DNA from: Shewanella salipaludis
GTDB lineage: Bacteria; Pseudomonadota; Gammaproteobacteria; Enterobacterales; Shewanellaceae
Length of the DNA stretch: 64,000 nucleotides
Reading direction: 5' to 3'
Assembly: GCF_012911865.1 (NCBI RefSeq)
Contig: NZ_JAAXYH010000005.1
Span: forward strand, 124,001-188,000
Shown: in pieces, positions 60,300-64,000 of the stretch
Layout of the letters: the number at the start of each line of letters is the position of its first letter
Position numbering within the stretch: position 1 is the first letter of the stretch
Position numbers and translations under genes: made by a program
Notes under the pieces: model-generated
Database searches by the model: none
What the model was told of the DNA's origin: nothing
Seen by the model: only the letters and a program-made list of their open reading frames with translations

Positions 60300-63200
60300 C
60301 TATGACTTGAAGATTCTGCGTCTGATGAGCGCCAGGCCACCGAGCAGCAGGCCAAGCACGCCGGCCGCGCCGCCGTTCGACTCATTGTCAACCACCACGG
60401 CCCCGGCCTTGACCGTGATCAGCACCCGGGCGTCGGCGCTGGCGCCCAGTGGATCTTTGACGCGATAGTCGATGACCGCCTGGCCACTGAAGCCGCTGGC
60501 CGGGGTATAGGTCAGGCTGGAGTCGGGATTGATCGTGACTGTGCCCTGGTCCACGCCGGCCTGGGTGACGCTCAATGCCTGCCCCTCTGGGTCGCTGTCG
60601 TTGGCCAACACGTCGATGACGATGGGGCGACTGAACTGCAGGTTGAGCAGATCGTCGACCGCCACCGGGAACCGGTTTGCCAGCACATTGACAGTGACCA
60701 GGCCGCTGCCCGAGCCCCCCTGGTTATCGCTGACGCCATAGGTGATCAGCGCCTGGCCGAAGTGGTCCGCCAGCGGCCGGAAGTACAGCCTGTCGCTCCT
60801 CACTTCAACCAGCCCCAGGTCGGCGCTGGCACTGGTCAGCACCAGGGTGTCGCCGTCGGCATCGCTGTCGTTGGCGAGCACGTCGATCAAGGTGTCGGTA
60901 TTCCAGCTCATGCTCAGGCTGTCGGCGACGACAACCGGGGCATGGTTGCTGCTCATGGGCACGGCCGTTGCACTCGGGTCGACTATGGTGCCATTGGCCA
61001 GGCCGTCATCGTCGTTGGGGCCGCCATCGCTGATGGTCAGCTCAATACACCAGTGGCCCGGGGTTAACCCCGGCTGCCAGGCGCCGTCACCCGGCGGCGG
61101 GCAGTAGCCCTTGTCACCGGCGGCCGAGCGGATGCCATTGTCGGCATCCATGACGAAGCCGACCCATTGGCCGCCACTGAACTTACGGTACACGGCGTTT
61201 TCCGGCACGGGCTGACGCTGTGGCAACACCAGCGACAGGCTCTGCCCCTGTTGCGGCAGGCCGTAGGCGATGAAGTCATAGATGCTGCCGCGGGTGTTGG
61301 CCTGGGTATCCGCGGGTATTTCGCCTGTTATCAGCTCGGCGCCGCCTGTGCTGTTGTTGGCGACACTGGAGCCCTTGCGCAGGCAGGCTCCCGGCTCGCC
61401 CTCGACCAGGAAGCTGCTCGCTTCAGCGGCAACGGCCGGGACTATGTTGCACTCTGTGATGGCATCGAGATAATCCGCTATGCCATCGCCGTCATCGTCG
61501 GCGAAGCCTTCGCTGCTGTCGGGGATAAGGTCGCCGTCCGAGTCGTTGTCGCCCAATTCCGGCAGGCTGTTGCGCACCTCCAGATAGAGTAATGCCTGGC
61601 TTTCGAGTGCCGGAGTGCCATTGTCTGTCACTGTCAGTTGCAGCTTGTAGCTGCCTTCGGCCAGGTCCTGCACCTCGAATTGCACCTGGGTATCGCTGAG
61701 CCGTTGCAGTGTGATGGCATCGGTCAGTGCCAACCACTGATAGCTGTGGCTGTCCAGGCTGTTGGCATCGCTCACTGTGGCGGTCACTGTCACAGGCTCG
61801 GCATTGTTGACCACGAAGACCCCGTTGACCCCGGCCTGGCTGGCTTTCAATGACACCTCGGGAGCGAGGTTCTGCTCCGAAATGGTCAGGGTATGGCTCG
61901 ACTTGGCTGCCAGGTTGAGCGCCTTGTCCAGGGTAATCACCAGGGTCTCATCGCCTTCATCCTTGCCGTCCTCCAGTATGTTGACGTCTATGCTGGCCTC
62001 CGTTCCCTGGGCTATCACCAGCTCACCATCCACCAGTGAGTGGTCGTCCGGGCCGGCGGTGCCGCCAACGCTATAGGGCACTGTGACAGGGTAGTCAGGT
62101 GACGGGCCGTTGAGGTAGACACGCACCGAGCGGGTCTGACCTTCGGTGGCCACGCTGTCCTTGGCGATGGCAATCAGCGGCAGGACCTCGATGAGCTGCT
62201 CGGCGGTCTTGCTGCGCCCGGCGCTGTCGGTGGCCTGCCAGAAAATCTTGTGGCGTCCCGGGGCGAAATAGCTCGGACCATTGAGGGTCGTGACGGCCAC
62301 GGGCTGGCCATTGACATCTGTGGCGGTGGCCGTGCCCGGGTCCACCTTGGTGAACAGGCCGGTGGCATTGACTCTGACATCGGCCGGCACTGTCAACAGG
62401 GGCAGTTGGTCGTTGTCCGTGCCCGTCAGTGTCAGGGTCACACTGGCTTCATCGGCTGCACCCTTGACATCCGTGATGCGGTACTTGAGGGTGACGGCGC
62501 TGTGCAGGCTTGCCGGCGCGCTATAGAGCAGCTGCTGCCCGGCAATGGTCACGCTGCCTATCTCTGCCTTGGCGCTGCTGATGCTCAGGGTGTCCCCAGT
62601 GTCGACATCGCTGTCGTTGGCCAGCACTGCCAGGCTATAGCGGTTGTCGTTGGTAACGGGCAGGCTGAAGCCGTCGTCGTTGGCCACGGGCGCATCATTC
62701 ACCGGGGTGACCGTGATGGCGATGGTCAGGGGCTCAGACAGGAATTCACCATCGTCGCCAACGAGCGTCAGGCTGTCGCTGCCGTTGTAGTTGGCCGCCG
62801 GCACATAGGTCAGCAAGCCCCCGTTGAGTTCGGCGCTGCCATGGGCGGGTGGCGTCGTGATGCTCAGGGCTACCTGGGCCGGCGTTTCATCCGTCACTGT
62901 GATGACGGCGCTGGCGCTGTCGTCCTCGGCCAGGGAGAGGGCCGCTGCGGTCAGTATCGGCGCCGTGTTGTTGTTCTCAACCAGAGCCGTGCTGCCCGAG
63001 ATGACGCTCTCCGCCGTGCCATGGCCATCTGTGTAGCTTGCGCTGACGCTGATGGCAGTGCCGATATCGGCAGTGACCAGGACATAGCTGGCTGCGGTGG
63101 CCCCGCCGATGTTGCTGCCGTTGCGCTGCCACTGATAGCCGATGGCACCCAGACCGTCGGCGTCGGCCAGGGTATTGGCGGCGGTCAGGGTTTGGGCCCT

Positions 63201-64000
63201 GATGGGCGACCCTGAGATGGTGACGCTGCCTGTGGGGGCGTCGTTGATGTTACTGACCGCAGAGGTCGCCGCCGAAGTCACACTCTCGGCCGTGCCCTGG
63301 CCGTCCGTGTAGCTGGCGACGACACTGATAACAGTGCCGACATCGCTGTCGCCCAATGCATAGCTGCTGCCTGTGGCGCCGCTGACATTGGTGCCGTTAC
63401 GTTGCCATTGGTAGCTGATGGCGCCCAGGCCGTCATTGTCCGCCAGGGTGTTGGCGGCGGTCAGGGTCTGGTCTTCAATGGCGCTGCCTGAGATAGTGAC
63501 GCTGCCTGTGGGCGCGTCGTTGACTCTGGTCACGCTCAGGGTTGAGGTGGACACTGGGCCCAGGTTGTCATCCGTATCGGTCGCGGCGAAGCTGATGATT
63601 CTGGATGTGCTATCCGGTTCATCTGCGCTGTTGTCGTAGCGGATGGAGGCGATCAACAGCTGCATGGTCGCGGCACTGGTTGAGGTATCATCTATGACAA
63701 TATCCAGCACGCCGTTGGCACTGTTGTAAGCCCCTATAGTGACGGCCTCACCGTTGACACTCTGCGCGCCTGTGCCATAGCTGGAACTCAGGCTTTCCGA
63801 GGCAGCATCCGGTCTATTGCTCAGGGTGACCTGCAGTGCTTTATAGCTCGCGCCGTCGTCGTTGATGCCGTTGTCTGTGTCTGCCGCCGCCACCGCGCCG
63901 GCCTGTTCGGTAAAGACGCCGCTGTAGCTGCCATTGCCGGCACCACTGCTGTCGTCGCCGTCGAGGTCTATGATGGGGGCCCGCACCAGGGCCACAGTGA
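60300..64000 (-). CDS. Giant multi-domain surface protein with GlyGly-CTERM (5' end outside window)
   Basis: At least 1232 residues are visible; the frame is open at the right edge, so the N-terminus is missing. Order: repeated Ig/cadherin-like domains with two near-identical 92-residue units (NDAPTGSVTISGS...YQWQRNG), a further cadherin-like block, a Calx-beta domain (SVATEGQTRSVRVYLNG, near 680), a thrombospondin-type calcium repeat (NDSDGDLIPDS, DDDGDGIADYLD), a choice-of-anchor U-like domain (SIYDFIAYGLPQQG, then GHWCIELT) and two VLANDSD-type domains. The C-terminus, GGAAGVLGLLLGGLALIRRR, is a GlyGly-CTERM sorting tail, cut by rhombosortase and leading to surface anchoring via type II secretion. 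It is likely an adhesin or matrix protein. Confidence 0.88.
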   Translation of the reverse strand, partial: TVALVRAPIIDLDGDDSSGAGNGSYSGVFTEQAGAVAAADTDNGINDDGASYKALQVTLSNRPDAASESLSSSYGTGAQSVNGEAVTIGAYNSANGVLDIVIDDTSTSAATMQLLIASIRYDNSADEPDSTSRIISFAATDTDDNLGPVSTSTLSVTRVNDAPTGSVTISGSAIEDQTLTAANTLADNDGLGAISYQWQRNGTNVSGATGSSYALGDSDVGTVISVVASYTDGQGTAESVTSAATSAVSNINDAPTGSVTISGSPIRAQTLTAANTLADADGLGAIGYQWQRNGSNIGGATAASYVLVTADIGTAISVSASYTDGHGTAESVISGSTALVENNNTAPILTAAALSLAEDDSASAVITVTDETPAQVALSITTPPAHGSAELNGGLLTYVPAANYNGSDSLTLVGDDGEFLSEPLTIAITVTPVNDAPVANDDGFSLPVTNDNRYSLAVLANDSDVDTGDTLSISSAKAEIGSVTIAGQQLLYSAPASLHSAVTLKYRITDVKGAADEASVTLTLTGTDNDQLPLLTVPADVRVNATGLFTKVDPGTATATDVNGQPVAVTTLNGPSYFAPGRHKIFWQATDSAGRSKTAEQLIEVLPLIAIAKDSVATEGQTRSVRVYLNGPSPDYPVTVPYSVGGTAGPDDHSLVDGELVIAQGTEASIDVNILEDGKDEGDETLVITLDKALNLAAKSSHTLTISEQNLAPEVSLKASQAGVNGVFVVNNAEPVTVTATVSDANSLDSHSYQWLALTDAITLQRLSDTQVQFEVQDLAEGSYKLQLTVTDNGTPALESQALLYLEVRNSLPELGDNDSDGDLIPDSSEGFADDDGDGIADYLDAITECNIVPAVAAEASSFLVEGEPGACLRKGSSVANNSTGGAELITGEIPADTQANTRGSIYDFIAYGLPQQGQSLSLVLPQRQPVPENAVYRKFSGGQWVGFVMDADNGIRSAAGDKGYCPPPGDGAWQPGLTPGHWCIELTISDGGPNDDDGLANGTIVDPSATAVPMSSNHAPVVVADSLSMSWNTDTLIDVLANDSDADGDTLVLTSASADLGLVEVRSDRLYFRPLADHFGQALITYGVSDNQGGSGSGLVTVNVLANRFPVAVDDLLNLQFSRPIVIDVLANDSDPEGQALSVTQAGVDQGTVTINPDSSLTYTPASGFSGQAVIDYRVKDPLGASADARVLITVKAGAVVVDNESNGGAAGVLGLLLGGLALIRRRIFKS
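62972..63522 (-). repeat. Two 276-bp repeats in the surface protein gene
   Basis: Two adjacent copies of a 276-base unit (92 codons, bounds approximate) encode Ig-like domains with nearly the same opening (NDAPTGSVTISGS) and the motif YQWQRNG. The unit start recurs at about 63221 and 63497 on the plus strand. More copies may lie beyond the window. Confidence 0.75.

Overview
The window reads as chromosomal DNA from a gammaproteobacterium, most likely a Shewanella species. That placement is inferred from remembered protein resemblances (NorR with a quinol-type NO reductase, split pntA, LpoB with a COG3014 lipoprotein, a TIGR03899 protein, a GlyGly-CTERM surface protein, LpxL, HldE, SlyX); no search was run. 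I see no rRNA, tRNA, CRISPR array, insertion sequence or prophage. Apart from the first 1.4 kb, which is strikingly AT-rich, base composition is moderately GC-rich and even.

Layout. (1) 1-14172: exopolysaccharide locus. Two AT-rich glycosyltransferases, a two-domain oxidoreductase, a helical-barrel-like protein and a WecG/TagA glycosyltransferase come first. After a 494-base gap comes a VPS-II-like operon: initiating sugar-phosphate transferase, outer-membrane barrel, short Wza-like exporter, Wzc-like tyrosine autokinase, PHP phosphatase, VpsP-like protein and O-antigen ligase/polymerase. (2) 14367-16284: an M14-like carboxypeptidase and an L,D-transpeptidase. (3) 16464-20640: NO detoxification, norR and a qNOR gene, with three GT-N7-AC NorR sites plus a sigma-54 promoter before norB and one further NorR site before norR. 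(4) 20803-24745: lpxL divergent from hldE, a secreted HExxH protein and a TetR regulator. (5) 24831-27870: pntAa-pntAb-pntB transhydrogenase, with a tandem duplication of the pntAb 3' end. (6) 28135-32493: cysJIH. (7) 32491-33207: a repeat- and hairpin-rich gap. (8) 33208-37547: a membrane-anchored unknown, an S41-like protein lacking the usual serine, and pldA. (9) 38032-43719: cobA-cysDN-SLC13 permease-cysC. (10) 44040-45710: an M35 aspzincin protease followed by a stand-alone homologue of its N-terminal prodomain. (11) 45827-51693: TIGR03899 protein, MFS transporter, DnaJ-related protein, PhoD phosphatase and a phosphoribosyltransferase. (12) 51796-57083: GDPD lipoprotein, PilZ-like protein, PspB-like protein and aminopeptidase N. 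(13) 57277-60051: slyX-def-COG3014-lpoB. (14) 60300-64000: the C-terminal part of a giant GlyGly-CTERM surface protein, cut by the window edge.

How they work together. The two cys clusters reconstitute assimilatory sulfate reduction: an SLC13 permease for probable uptake, CysDN and CysC for activation, CysH and CysJI for reduction, and CobA for the siroheme of CysI. NorR senses NO and, with sigma-54, should switch on the quinol NO reductase. PhoD and GDPD are plausible phosphate scavengers. LpoB links its operon to peptidoglycan synthesis. The most novel-looking item is the M35 protease paired with a free-standing copy of its own prodomain.
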